Assembly: GCA_938028725.1 (NCBI GenBank)
Contig: CALIMH010000017.1
Location: 1 to 42,871 of the forward strand
Length of the DNA: 42,871 nucleotides
Direction of reading: 5' to 3'
Source: an uncultured Anaerolineae bacterium
GTDB lineage: Bacteria > Chloroflexota > Anaerolineae > J036 > Brachytrichaceae
The position numbers were made by a program, and so were the translations under genes. The notes beneath the pieces are model-generated. The model saw nothing but the letters and a program-made list of their open reading frames with translations, had not been told where the DNA came from and searched no databases. The stretch's first letter is position 1; every line of letters starts with the position of its first letter. This document shows, in pieces, positions 34,232 through 42,746 of the stretch.

Positions 34232-34270
34232 AGGTCGGCCTAAGTTTGTGTGATTGACTTGGGCCGACCT
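34232..34270 (+). promoter_or_regulatory. Intercistronic hairpin between binding-protein and permease genes
   Basis: AGGTCGGCCTAAG (34232-34244) pairs with CTTGGGCCGACCT (34258-34270) over 13 bp with one T-G pair and a 13-nt loop. CCTTGTTTGG follows, so the U-tract is poor. Such hairpins between a binding-protein gene and its permeases usually stabilise the upstream mRNA or partly terminate, giving more binding protein than permease. Confidence 0.7.
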
Positions 34271-34304
34271 CCTTGTTTGGGCAGCAGCTTCTCGGGGGGT
34301 TGCA

Positions 34305-35381
34305 ATGGGCCGCTTCCTGATCCGTCGTCTGTTGCTCTTGGCACCGGTGCTGATCGGCATCTTGTTGGTGACCTTCGTTTTGTTGAGGCTGATCCCTGGT
34401 GACCCTTGCAAATCCATGCTGGGCGAACGCGCAACCGAGGAGAAGTGTGATGCTTTCCGCGAGCGCTTTGGCCTGAACGAACCTATCCCCGTGCAGTTTT
34501 TGCGCTACGCCGCCAATCTGTTGCAAGGCGACTTAGGCGTCTCCATCAAGAACGGCCGACCAGTCTCGGATGTGTTGGCTGAACGCTTGCCGATGACACT
34601 GGAGTTGACGGTGCTTGCCATGCTGTTCGCCTCTACCTTCGGAGTGGCGCTGGGGGTGATCAGCGCAGTGCGGCACAACACGGCCTTGGATGTCGGCGCG
34701 ATGGTCTTCGCGAACGTTGGCGTCTCCATGCCAGTGTTTTGGCTAGGCCTGATGCTAGCCTACGTCTTCGCGTTAGCTCTGAAGGGGACACCGTTCCAGT
34801 TGCCACCATCTGGCCGCCTCACGGCTGGCACCGAGTTGCCCTCTCTCTTGACGGTTTGGGGAATAGAGGACGCACAAGGTCTGTTGCGCTTCGTGGTGTT
34901 GTTTATATCCAACTCCGTGCTGCTGAATGCCTTGATACAAGGCGAGTTGGACATCTTCCTGGATGCATTGCGTCATCTGATCTTGCCAGCCGTTGCAGTG
35001 GGCACGATTTCGTTAGCGATTATTGCCCGCATAACACGTGGCGCAATGCTCGAGGTGCTCACACAGGACTACGTGCGGGTGGCCCGTGCAAAAGGGCTTG
35101 CTGAGCATGTGGTCATCCTGAGACATGCGTTGCGTAACGCGCTTATTCCCATTATCACCGTCATCGGCCTGCAGATCGGTGGACTGCTTTCAGGAGCAGT
35201 GTTGACGGAGACGGTGTTCAGTTTGCCCGGAATGGGTACTCAAATGGTGGACGCCATCATCGCGCGTGATTACCCAGTAGTGCAGGGGTTCACATTGATT
35301 GTCGCCGTTATCTTTGTTGTGGTGAACTTGCTGGTGGATGCGAGCTATGCGTATCTGAACCCGCGCGTTCGCGTCAGCTGA
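34305..35381 (+). CDS. ABC transporter permease, DppB/OppB type
   Basis: This is an inner-membrane channel subunit of a peptide/nickel-type importer. From ATG 34305 (MGRFLIRRLLLLAPVLIGILLVTF, preceded by a G-rich ribosome site) the 358-residue protein shows the DppB start, the LIPGDPC segment after helix 1, and ERFGLNEPIPVQ. The inner-membrane coupling loop contains DYVRVARAKGLAE followed by RHALRNALIPI. ETVFSLPGMG lies near the end. A segment around residues 165-200 (PPSGRLTAGTELPS) is longer than usual. The partner permease gene starts 13 nt after its stop. Confidence 0.93.
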   Translation: MGRFLIRRLLLLAPVLIGILLVTFVLLRLIPGDPCKSMLGERATEEKCDAFRERFGLNEPIPVQFLRYAANLLQGDLGVSIKNGRPVSDVLAERLPMTLELTVLAMLFASTFGVALGVISAVRHNTALDVGAMVFANVGVSMPVFWLGLMLAYVFALALKGTPFQLPPSGRLTAGTELPSLLTVWGIEDAQGLLRFVVLFISNSVLLNALIQGELDIFLDALRHLILPAVAVGTISLAIIARITRGAMLEVLTQDYVRVARAKGLAEHVVILRHALRNALIPIITVIGLQIGGLLSGAVLTETVFSLPGMGTQMVDAIIARDYPVVQGFTLIVAVIFVVVNLLVDASYAYLNPRVRVS

Positions 35382-35394
35382 GCCTGCTCTCTCT

Positions 35395-36339
35395 ATGCAA
35401 CCAACCGGCGCCGCTCTGCGATCAGTTGAGCCAAACCAAGGCCCGCTCCCGTTTTGCGCACAATCGCCATTTGGCCGTGCCGTGCGCCGTTTGTTGCGAA
35501 ACCGATCCGCACAAGCCGGCCTAGCAATTGTCGTTACGTTGGTGCTGATCGCACTGTTTGCCGACATCATTGCTCCCTACGCCTACGATCAACAGATACG
35601 ACAGCCTGGCTTGCGCCGTCGCAGCCCCCCCTGCATTCATGTGCTAGGCTGCGAGCGTGAAAAGCCCCAACTGCTGATGGGGCTGGATGGTAACTTCCGC
35701 GACTTATTTTCACGGGTGATCTACGGGGCACGCTTGTCGTTACAAATCGGCTTTGTGACCACGGGCACCGCTATTCTTATCGGCACATTGATCGGCGCTG
35801 TCGCAGGCTATCTTGGTGGATGGGCCGACATGGTGCTGATGCGCGCGATGGATGTGTTGCTAGCCTTCCCGAGTTTGCTGCTTGCTATTGCCATCGTTAG
35901 CGTCCTGGGGCCTGGATTGATCAACACGCTCTTGGCGGTCGCTATTGTCTCGATTCCTGTCTACGCGCGGGTGGTGCGCGCCAGCGTGCTTGAAGTGAAA
36001 GAGAAGGATTACATTCTCGCGTCATCTGCGCTCGGCGCCTCACCCTGGCGCATCCTCTTGATGCACGTCATGCCAAACTCGCTGACGCCGGTGATCGTGG
36101 TTGGCACGCTGGGTATTGCAACAGCTATCCTCGATGCAGCGGGCTTATCTTTTTTGGGGCTAGGTGCTCAACCACCAACACCGGAATGGGGGCTAATGCT
36201 TGGCGAGGAACGCAACAGCGTGTTTAACGCGCCGCATCTTGTGCTTTTCCCCGGCGTGGCAATCATGGTCACTGTGCTCGGCTTTAACTTGCTTGGTGAT
36301 GGTCTGCGCGATGCACTCGACCCTCGTCGTAGGGTCTAA
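35395..36339 (+). CDS. ABC transporter permease, DppC/OppC type
   Basis: This is the second membrane subunit of the importer. The 314-residue protein has the OppC N-terminal helix ([21 protein letters not shown]). A periplasmic segment ends in [17 protein letters not shown], a variant of the usual [13 protein letters not shown]. The coupling loop reads [44 protein letters not shown] lies near the end. In place of the common GTDELGRD it has [18 protein letters not shown], which contains a Cys. No ATPase genes (DppD/DppF) follow; the next gene is an unrelated arsenite carrier. Confidence 0.93.
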   Translation: MQPTGAALRSVEPNQGPLPFCAQSPFGRAVRRLLRNRSAQAGLAIVVTLVLIALFADIIAPYAYDQQIRQPGLRRRSPPCIHVLGCEREKPQLLMGLDGNFRDLFSRVIYGARLSLQIGFVTTGTAILIGTLIGAVAGYLGGWADMVLMRAMDVLLAFPSLLLAIAIVSVLGPGLINTLLAVAIVSIPVYARVVRASVLEVKEKDYILASSALGASPWRILLMHVMPNSLTPVIVVGTLGIATAILDAAGLSFLGLGAQPPTPEWGLMLGEERNSVFNAPHLVLFPGVAIMVTVLGFNLLGDGLRDALDPRRRV

Positions 36340-36348
36340 CCAAGGTGT

Positions 36349-36385
36349 GCCTCGAGTTGCTCGAGGCATCTACTTGCGCTAGAAT
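36349..36385 (+). promoter_or_regulatory. Promoter of acr3 overlapped by an inverted repeat
   Basis: TTGCTC (36357-36362), a 17-nt spacer and TAGAAT (36380-36385) form a sigma70-like promoter. It ends 7 nt before the ATG at 36393, so the mRNA is probably leaderless. A perfect inverted repeat GCCTCGAG-TTG-CTCGAGGC (36349-36367) covers the -35, as expected for a repressor site. The repeat could also end transcription from the permease gene, but no U-tract follows. Confidence 0.6.
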
Positions 36386-36392
36386 GAAATGC

Positions 36393-37499
36393 ATGGTTCA
36401 GCGACTATCCTTCCTTGACCGCTACCTCACATTGTGGATTTTCCTGGCAATGGCGCTCGGTGTGGGGATCGGTTTTCTCTTCCCCAAGTCAATTGAGCAG
36501 TTCAACGCGGCAGTTTCAATTGGCACCACCAACATCCCAATCGCGATAGGCCTCATCTTGATGATGTACCCGCCGTTCACCAAGGTGAAATACGAGGAGC
36601 TTGGCGACGTTTTCCGCAACCGCAAGGTGTTGGCGCTCTCGCTCGTTCAAAACTGGTTGATTGGGCCAATGCTGATGTTTGGCCTGGTTGTGATTTTCCT
36701 GCGCAACTACCCAGAGTATGCTGCAGGCCTCATCCTGGTGGGTTTGGCGCGTTGCATCGCAATGGTGATCGTGTGGAACGAGCTCGCGCGTGGAGACACT
36801 GAATACGCTGCAGGGCTAGTGGCTTTCAACAGCATCTTCCAGGTGCTCTTCTACAGCGTATATGCGTATGTCTTCCTAACAGTGCTGCCAAGCTGGTTTG
36901 GCCTCATGTCGGTCAAGGTGGATATCACGATAGGGCAAATCGCGGAGAGCGTCTTCATTTACCTCGGTATCCCCTTCTTGGCAGGCTTCTTCACGCGGCT
37001 GGTGTTGTTACGTTTGCGTGGTAGGGATTGGTACTACCGAAACTTTGTGCCCCGCGTTAGCCCGCTCACGCTGATCGCGTTGTTGTTCACCATCGTGGTG
37101 ATGTTCTCTCTGAAGGGCAACCTCATCGTGCAAATCCCGCTGGATGTGATTCGAGTTGCCATACCGCTGCTGTTTTACTTTGTGCTGATGTTCCTGATCT
37201 CGTTTGTGATAGGGCATCGGCTAGGAGCGGACTACTCGAAAACCACCACGCTCTCCTTCACAGCGGCCAGCAATAATTTCGAGCTCGCCATCGCAGTAGC
37301 AGTGGCTGTGTTTGGCATCAACAGTGGCGCGGCCTTCGCGGCAGTGATCGGGCCGTTGGTGGAGGTGCCGGTGATGATTAGCCTGGTCAACGTGGCCTTC
37401 TGGCTGCAGCGCCAGCTGTATCCGCAGGCTGCTGCTGTGCCGGCAATGGTTGCTGCTGCACAAGAAGCTTGTCCCCCCACCAGCCAGGTGCTACGGTGA
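36393..37499 (+). CDS. acr3: Arsenite efflux carrier, ACR3 family
   Basis: ACR3 exports arsenite using the proton gradient. The 368-residue protein has ten likely membrane helices. Family motifs include [13 protein letters not shown] at the start, [13 protein letters not shown], and [13 protein letters not shown]. Helix 4 carries the catalytic Cys of ACR3 in [19 protein letters not shown], and [20 protein letters not shown] lies in helix 9. I chose ATG 36393 (MVQRLSF); an ATG at 36384 overlaps the -10. No ArsR, arsenate reductase or ArsA gene is adjacent, so it stands alone. Confidence 0.95.
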   Translation: MVQRLSFLDRYLTLWIFLAMALGVGIGFLFPKSIEQFNAAVSIGTTNIPIAIGLILMMYPPFTKVKYEELGDVFRNRKVLALSLVQNWLIGPMLMFGLVVIFLRNYPEYAAGLILVGLARCIAMVIVWNELARGDTEYAAGLVAFNSIFQVLFYSVYAYVFLTVLPSWFGLMSVKVDITIGQIAESVFIYLGIPFLAGFFTRLVLLRLRGRDWYYRNFVPRVSPLTLIALLFTIVVMFSLKGNLIVQIPLDVIRVAIPLLFYFVLMFLISFVIGHRLGADYSKTTTLSFTAASNNFELAIAVAVAVFGINSGAAFAAVIGPLVEVPVMISLVNVAFWLQRQLYPQAAAVPAMVAAAQEACPPTSQVLR

Positions 37500-37529
37500 A
37501 ACCTGTGCGTGTGAGAAAGCGAAGCCGGC

Positions 37530-37556
37530 TTGACAGTTGTAACTCCGTGGTAGATT
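37530..37556 (+). promoter_or_regulatory. Putative promoter of the GH5 gene
   Basis: TTGACA (37530-37535), a 15-nt spacer and TAGATT (37551-37556). The spacer is short, so confidence is moderate. The -10 ends 8 nt before ATG 37565, again suggesting a leaderless mRNA. Confidence 0.5.
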
Positions 37557-37564
37557 CACCTAGC

Positions 37565-38719
37565 ATGAAACGCCTGTGGATATTGTTGAGCGTCGTTACG
37601 CTCAGTGCGTGCACCACCTCCTCGCCTCCTTCTCCCACGCCTACACCGCAGCCTTCTGCTCCGACGCCCCTGCTGCGTTCGATAGAGCCGACGCCTGAGC
37701 TAACCCAGCCTTCAGCTACTGTTTCTGCGATGGCCGACGATCAGTTTCCGGCCTTTGTTGTGCCCGGGCGCAAGTTCGTACCGATAGATCCATTTGAGCA
37801 AGCTCGCAGGTTAGGGCGTGGCGTCAACTTTGGTAACGCGCTCGACGCGCCAAAGGAAGGGGATTGGGGCGTCGTGTTGCGCGAGGAGTATTTCGCTTTT
37901 GTGCGTGAGCTGGGCTTTGACACAGTACGTGTGCCCATCCGCTGGTCTGCACATGCCCTGCGCGAGCCCCCCTATTCGATCTCGCCGGCGTTCTTTGAGC
38001 GCGTGGATTGGGTGATCAAGAATGCGCTCGCGCAGGATCTCAACGTGGTGATCAATGTGCATCACTACGAGGAACTGTTTGAGGACGTGGATGGCGAGCG
38101 CGAGCGTTTCCTTGCCCTATGGGCACAGATCGCGCGCCGCTACCGCAAGCTGCCGGCGGAGGTGCTCTTCGAGGTGCTCAATGAGCCGCATGGTAACCTC
38201 ACGCCTGGCCGCTGGCAGCGCTTGTTTGAGGAGGCGCTGGCCGTCATTCGCAAGACCAACCCTGAGCGCAACGTTATCTTCACAGGCGCAAACTGGGGCA
38301 CCCTGAACAGCTTGTTCGGCGTCAAGCGTCCCGACGACCCTCACCTGATCGCCACATTCCACTACTACGAGCCGGTCGCTTTCACCCACCAAGGCGCTGA
38401 GTGGACCAAGGGCAGCAGTGCCTGGATTGGCACCACCTGGCTCGGCACCGAAAGCCAACGAGCCCAGATCGAGGCTGACTTTGATCGGGCGGTGCAATGG
38501 TCCAAACTCAACAACATCCCGCTTTGGATGGGCGAGTTTGGGGCATACGGTCGCTATGCGGACCTCGAGTCGCGCGTGCGGTGGACGGAACACGTCGCCC
38601 GCACGGCCGAGGCGCGCGGCATTAGCTGGGCATACTGGGAGTTCGGCAGCGGATTCGGCTTTTACAAAATCGCGGACCGAGAATGGGTGGAGCCGCTGAT
38701 CCGGGCATTGTTGCCCTGA
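37565..38719 (+). CDS. Glycoside hydrolase family 5 lipoprotein (endoglucanase/mannanase-like)
   Basis: This is a secreted, membrane-anchored beta-glycanase. The signal peptide MKRLWILLSVVTLSAC has a good lipobox (LSAC) and is followed by a Ser/Pro/Thr-rich linker to about residue 60. The GH5 barrel starts at LGRGVNFGNALDAP. It shows VRVPIRW, INVHHYEE (the conserved His pair), the acid/base Glu207 in LNEPHG, HYYEP, and the nucleophile Glu324 in GEFGAYG. WAYWEFGSGFG lies at the end. All catalytic positions are present. The substrate (beta-glucan, mannan or other) cannot be told. The gene is single and ends at a strong hairpin. Confidence 0.93.
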   Translation: MKRLWILLSVVTLSACTTSSPPSPTPTPQPSAPTPLLRSIEPTPELTQPSATVSAMADDQFPAFVVPGRKFVPIDPFEQARRLGRGVNFGNALDAPKEGDWGVVLREEYFAFVRELGFDTVRVPIRWSAHALREPPYSISPAFFERVDWVIKNALAQDLNVVINVHHYEELFEDVDGERERFLALWAQIARRYRKLPAEVLFEVLNEPHGNLTPGRWQRLFEEALAVIRKTNPERNVIFTGANWGTLNSLFGVKRPDDPHLIATFHYYEPVAFTHQGAEWTKGSSAWIGTTWLGTESQRAQIEADFDRAVQWSKLNNIPLWMGEFGAYGRYADLESRVRWTEHVARTAEARGISWAYWEFGSGFGFYKIADREWVEPLIRALLP

Positions 38720-38755
38720 CGCTCATCCCACCCAGAACCGAATCTCAGCTTTTAC

Positions 38756-38797
38756 AACAGCAAAGTCCTGCCAGCACACGGGCAGGACTTTGCTGTT
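38756..38797. terminator. Bidirectional hairpin between convergent GH5 and MFS genes
   Basis: A perfect 17-bp stem runs from AACAGCAAAGTCCTGCC (38756-38772) to GGCAGGACTTTGCTGTT (38781-38797) with an 8-nt loop. The base of the stem contains AAAG/CTTT. No long U-tract follows on either strand. It lies between the two converging stops and probably ends both transcripts. Confidence 0.75.
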
Positions 38798-38820
38798 GAG
38801 GCGTTGACCTCTTGAGACCG

Positions 38821-40080
38821 CTACTTGCCGGTGGAGATGCCCACAGCCGGCTGAGCGACTGCCTCCGGCATATCTGCTGACCTCTTGCTGTTGAGGACCA
38901 GCAGCATCGCAATGGCGATGAACAGTGCGCCGCTCCAGTAGGGCGCACCCACTCCGATAGTATCGAAAGCCAAGCCGGCCCACAGCGGCCCAAACACTCG
39001 TGTGAGCGAGTTCAGCGATTGCGTCACGCCAAGGATGCTGCCCTGCTCGTTGGGCGACACTTGGTTCGAGATCAGGCCGGTCAGCGTCGGTGTGGTGAAG
39101 CCATTACCGACACTCAGTAAGCCGAGCACAGGGAAGAGCATCCAGGCTTGCGGCACAAAAGCGATCAACACGTACGTCGCAACCTGAAGCCCTAGTCCGA
39201 AGATCGCCAGTCGGCGATCGCCGAAACGGGGCACGAGTCGCCGAACAATCGCTGTTTGCATGATCACGCCAATCACACCGACTAGGCTAAACAGGATTGC
39301 GTTCTGGGTCGGCCCCCAGCCGAATCGCTCCAACGTGAAGAGCGAGAAGTTGTTCTGCAAGCCGGAGAAGGCAAAGTTAAACCCGAATACGGCTAGCAAC
39401 AGGCTGCTCACACGGGGGCGCCGCAAGGCATCCCAGATCGTGCTGACTGGGTTAACCTTGGAGAAGGAAAGGGGCTCGTGAACACGTTGCTCCGCCGGCA
39501 GCGACTCGGGTAGGACAAAGTAGCCGAGCACAACATTGGCGAGCGAGAGCGCACCTGCGAAGTATGCTGGTGCTGAGAGGCTGATATTGCTCAACAAGCC
39601 ACCCAGCGCCGGCCCAATGATGAAGCCAAGCCCAAAAGCACCACCGATCAAGCCAAAGGCCTTGGAGCGGTCCTTCGGTGGGGTCACGTCGGCGATGAAT
39701 GCCTGCGCGATCGAGATGTTGCCGCCCGTGATGCCATCGATGATGCGAGCAACGAACAGCAGCCACAACGTGCCGGCAGCGCCGAATACAAAGTAGCCAA
39801 ACGCTGTGCCCAGCAGGCTGATCAGCAATACCGGCCGCCGTCCGTAGCGGTCGCTGAGCCAGCCAAGCACGGGCGCAGCCGCAAACTGGAACAGCGAATA
39901 CGACGCGCTGAGCATGGCGACGCTCAATGCGTCGGTGTTGAACTGACGAACGATGAACGGCAAGATGGGAATCAGAATACCGACACCAAGCAGGTCAATA
40001 AAAACGGTGATGAAGATGAATGTTAAAGCTTTGCGATTGGCATGGCTGCCCGGTTGCATGGTATTACCGCTTCTCGACAT
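38821..40080 (-). CDS. MFS efflux transporter, TetA/Bcr-like
   Basis: This is a 12-helix drug:H+ antiporter-type protein of 419 residues. Helix 1 reads [22 protein letters not shown]. The loop 2-3 signature is [15 protein letters not shown], typical of the DHA1 group including TetA. Motif C in helix 5 reads [16 protein letters not shown], marking an exporter. The substrate is unknown. ATG 40080 has a loose AGAGGG upstream; ATG 40059 is a second option. A direct repeat (GTTGTCA twice) just upstream may be regulatory. Confidence 0.88.
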   Translation of the reverse strand: MSRSGNTMQPGSHANRKALTFIFITVFIDLLGVGILIPILPFIVRQFNTDALSVAMLSASYSLFQFAAAPVLGWLSDRYGRRPVLLISLLGTAFGYFVFGAAGTLWLLFVARIIDGITGGNISIAQAFIADVTPPKDRSKAFGLIGGAFGLGFIIGPALGGLLSNISLSAPAYFAGALSLANVVLGYFVLPESLPAEQRVHEPLSFSKVNPVSTIWDALRRPRVSSLLLAVFGFNFAFSGLQNNFSLFTLERFGWGPTQNAILFSLVGVIGVIMQTAIVRRLVPRFGDRRLAIFGLGLQVATYVLIAFVPQAWMLFPVLGLLSVGNGFTTPTLTGLISNQVSPNEQGSILGVTQSLNSLTRVFGPLWAGLAFDTIGVGAPYWSGALFIAIAMLLVLNSKRSADMPEAVAQPAVGISTGK

Positions 40081-40102
40081 GTGTGTGCTACCCTCTCTCG
40101 TG

Positions 40103-40118
40103 TGTTGTCAGAGTTGTC
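40103..40118. repeat. Tandem 7-bp direct repeat upstream of the MFS gene
   Basis: GTTGTCA occurs at 40103-40109 and 40112-40118, with a 9-bp period. It lies 23 bp before the MFS start codon. It could be a regulator site for the exporter; no family is suggested by the motif. Confidence 0.3.
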
Positions 40119-40284
40119 AAAATGGAGATGCTGAATGAGCGTTGACCACGTCACTATAGTCGCTGAGCATTAATCGCGGATTGGTTTTTGCACAGCGTTT
40201 GTTAAGTGTGATGTTCTCTGCGCGAGCGCTTTCTCAATCAGCTTCACACCACAACCGGTTAGAGCGCCGCTGGATGAAGCGATA

Positions 40285-40313
40285 TTGCAGCGTGCGCGTC
40301 TGGCAAGCATAAT
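40285..40313 (+). promoter_or_regulatory. Promoter of the APH-fold kinase gene
   Basis: TTGCAG (40285-40290), a 17-nt spacer and CATAAT (40308-40313) lie just before GTG 40323. A GGAG at 40314-40317 could serve as ribosome site only if transcription starts further upstream. With this promoter the mRNA would be leaderless. Confidence 0.5.
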
Positions 40314-40322
40314 GGAGTCCGT

Positions 40323-41348
40323 GTGCTAAGCCTATCTGCGTGGATTGATCTGTCCAAAATATGGGATGTTCCCGCCGGCTGCCTGCTGCGCCCGGTGCCA
40401 GGTGGCTACAACAATGCGCTGTATCGGCTGTACGACGCCAAGGGTGCGCCGCTCCCATATTTGCTGCGCGTGTATGGCAACCACGCCAACCCGAAGTACA
40501 TCCAGCACGAGGTTGCTGTGCTGATGCAACTGGCCAAGCAGGCGTTGCCCTTCGCCGTGCCGGCGCCCATCCTCACCCGGCGCGGGGAGCCTTGGGCTCT
40601 GATGGAGGACAAGCACCGCCTGCGCTTGATGGTGCTCATCCCATTCATCCACGGCGAGAATCCGGCGGTTCACGATCTGCTTCAAGCCGAAGGAGTCGGC
40701 GAGGCGATGGCTATCCTGCATGTGGCGCTGGCGCGATTGGAATCGCCCACTCGCAGCGCGCCCCGACCTTATATCGAGCTTAACCGCGTGCATCCGCTCG
40801 TGCCAGACCCCTTCGATGCGATGCGCGCAGTAGGATCGCTGGCCACGCAGGCAGACGTGGCGCGGGTGAATGCTGTGCTGGAGCGCATCTACGCACGCGA
40901 GGGTCAAATCCGCGCCTTGCCCCAACAACTCATCCACGGCGACTTCATCCCCGGCAACCTGTTAGTGGATGGTCCGCAAGTCACGGCGGTGTTGGACTTT
41001 GAAAACTGTGCGCTCAACCCACGCGGCATGGACTTCGCCATCGCCTTGGACGTGTGGTGCTGGGAAGTGATGGGCAGCGGTCGCGAGTGGGAGCGTGCAG
41101 CAGCGCTTGCACGCGGCTATGGGCGCGTCGGGCGCCTGAGCGATGAAGAGATCGCGCTGCTGCCGGTCATGGTGTTGCTGCGCAACGCCAACGTGCTGAT
41201 GCACCTGATCGGCCGCTTCCTCGGCAACCTCAGCCCTTATGTGGATGTGGCAAGCTGGCTGGAGTCGCTTGCGCGTGTGGATGCTTGGGTCACGCTCCAC
41301 GGTGAACGGTTGGCATCGTGCGTGCGCCAACACATGGGCGCAGGATAG
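40323..41348 (+). CDS. APH/choline-kinase-fold phosphotransferase
   Basis: This is a small-molecule kinase of the aminoglycoside phosphotransferase fold, which also includes homoserine kinase II and choline kinases. The N-lobe shows GGYNNALYRL and LLRVYGN. The catalytic loop is LIHGDFIPGNLLVDG, with Asp and Asn in the usual HGDxxxxN pattern. The metal-binding DFE-type motif is AVLDFENCALNPRGMDFA. The 341-residue length fits homoserine kinase II-like proteins, but the substrate is not determined. The start is GTG 40323. It converges on the histidine kinase gene. Confidence 0.87.
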   Translation: MLSLSAWIDLSKIWDVPAGCLLRPVPGGYNNALYRLYDAKGAPLPYLLRVYGNHANPKYIQHEVAVLMQLAKQALPFAVPAPILTRRGEPWALMEDKHRLRLMVLIPFIHGENPAVHDLLQAEGVGEAMAILHVALARLESPTRSAPRPYIELNRVHPLVPDPFDAMRAVGSLATQADVARVNAVLERIYAREGQIRALPQQLIHGDFIPGNLLVDGPQVTAVLDFENCALNPRGMDFAIALDVWCWEVMGSGREWERAAALARGYGRVGRLSDEEIALLPVMVLLRNANVLMHLIGRFLGNLSPYVDVASWLESLARVDAWVTLHGERLASCVRQHMGAG

Positions 41349-41366
41349 GAACATGCTCGCTGCGCC

Positions 41367-42746
41367 TTACGCGGCGGGGAGCGTGAGCGTCACGGTGGTG
41401 CCAACCCCAACCTGGCTGGCGATCTTCACTTCGCCCTGCATCGCCTCCACCAGCGCCTTGACGATGGAAAGCCCTAGCCCGCTGCTGCCCTTGCGCGAGT
41501 GGGCGGCGTCGGCCTGGTAGAAGCGCTCGAACACATGGGGCAGGTGTTCCGGCGCGATGCCCTCGCCGGTGTCGCTCACGCTGAGGGTCACGCGGTGGCC
41601 GCTGGTGTCTGCGCGCAGTGTGATGCGCCCGCCGGCCGGCGTGTGGCGCGCGGCGTTGTCCAGCAGCGCGATCAGCGCCTGGCGCAGGTGCGTGGCGTCG
41701 GCGCGCGCAACCGCTGCGGTTGGCTCGATGCGCAGGGTGATCCCGCGCTCCGCGCAGACTCGCGCCCATGCCTCCCGCACATCGTCGAACAGCGCGCTGA
41801 GCGCCAGCGGCTTGATCTCCAGCGACAGCCGGCCGGCGTCGGCGCGCGAGAGCAGCAGCAGGTCGCTGATGAGCGCATTCATGTGGCGCGTCTCCTGCGT
41901 GATGCTGGCGAGCAGTTCGCGGCGCTCGTCCTCGGGCGTGTCCTGGCGCAGCGCCACCTCCGCGCTGAGCTGGATCAGCGTCAGCGGCGCGCGCAGCTCG
42001 TGGCTGGCGTTGGCGATGAACTCGCGCTGCCGCGCCCAGGTCGCCTGCACCGGCCGGATCGCCCGGCCGGCGATGACCCAGCTCACCCAGGCGGCTATGG
42101 CGGCCATGGCGCTGCCAACAACCAACAGGCCGAGCAACCACCGCTGCAGGATCAGCGTTTGCTCAATCAGCGGGCGGCCGGCTTGGAAGTACAGCGTCAG
42201 ACCCTCGCTGTGCGAAGGGTAGGTGAGCAGGCGCACCGGCTCGCCCCTGCTGGTGTACACAGTCCGCAGGTCGTAAGGGGCGCCGCGCTGCACGGCGCGG
42301 ATGGCCTCTACGCTGGGGATGAAGCCGGGCGGGGTGAACACCGGCAACACCCGGTAGCGCCCCCCCTCGTCCAGCCAAAGCAAGAAGGTGTTGCTCAGCG
42401 CTTCCAGCGCATTGTCCTGCGCGCCAAAGGTATTCGTGCGTTTGTCGTCGTCCTCGTCCTTGTCCTCGTCCTCGAAGAGTTCCTCCACGTCAAACTGCGT
42501 CAACTGGCTCAAGCGCAACCACTCTAGGTTGGCGCGTCGCAGCTCCTCCGGCAGCGGTTGACCGAGCTGGATGAACTCTATTGCCATGCGGCTGCGCAGC
42601 GCAAGATCGGTGATGGTTTGGAAGTAAAAGTTGAGCAGGCCATAGGACAGGCCGCCGAGCAGGGCGATAAAAGCCAACGCCGCCGCGGCGTAGGTGAGGG
42701 TGAGTTGCAGGCGCAGGCGTTGCAACAGGCGCTGTTCGGTGGTCAT
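41367..42746 (-). CDS. Sensor histidine kinase with acidic extracytoplasmic segment
   Basis: This is the membrane sensor of a two-component system. Helix 1 (about residues 16-40) and helix 2 (about 204-224, LLGLLVVGSAMAAIAAWVSW) enclose a sensor loop of about 160 residues with a strongly acidic run at residues 88-101 (EELFEDEDKDEDDD). A short linker leads to HisKA (FIANASHELRAPLTLIQ, phospho-His near 246). The ATPase domain follows with LLDNAARHTP, DTGEGIAP, FERFYQ and GSSGLGLSIVK. All boxes are intact. It overlaps the upstream response-regulator stop by 3 nt (ATGA), so the pair is translationally coupled. Confidence 0.94.
   Translation of the reverse strand: MTTEQRLLQRLRLQLTLTYAAAALAFIALLGGLSYGLLNFYFQTITDLALRSRMAIEFIQLGQPLPEELRRANLEWLRLSQLTQFDVEELFEDEDKDEDDDKRTNTFGAQDNALEALSNTFLLWLDEGGRYRVLPVFTPPGFIPSVEAIRAVQRGAPYDLRTVYTSRGEPVRLLTYPSHSEGLTLYFQAGRPLIEQTLILQRWLLGLLVVGSAMAAIAAWVSWVIAGRAIRPVQATWARQREFIANASHELRAPLTLIQLSAEVALRQDTPEDERRELLASITQETRHMNALISDLLLLSRADAGRLSLEIKPLALSALFDDVREAWARVCAERGITLRIEPTAAVARADATHLRQALIALLDNAARHTPAGGRITLRADTSGHRVTLSVSDTGEGIAPEHLPHVFERFYQADAAHSRKGSSGLGLSIVKALVEAMQGEVKIASQVGVGTTVTLTLPAA

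Noticed and set aside
41290..42141. A 283-codon minus-strand frame overlapping the histidine kinase.
   Set aside because: It is in another frame of the kinase gene, is composed mainly of Arg/Ala/Gly/His, and has no plausible fold.
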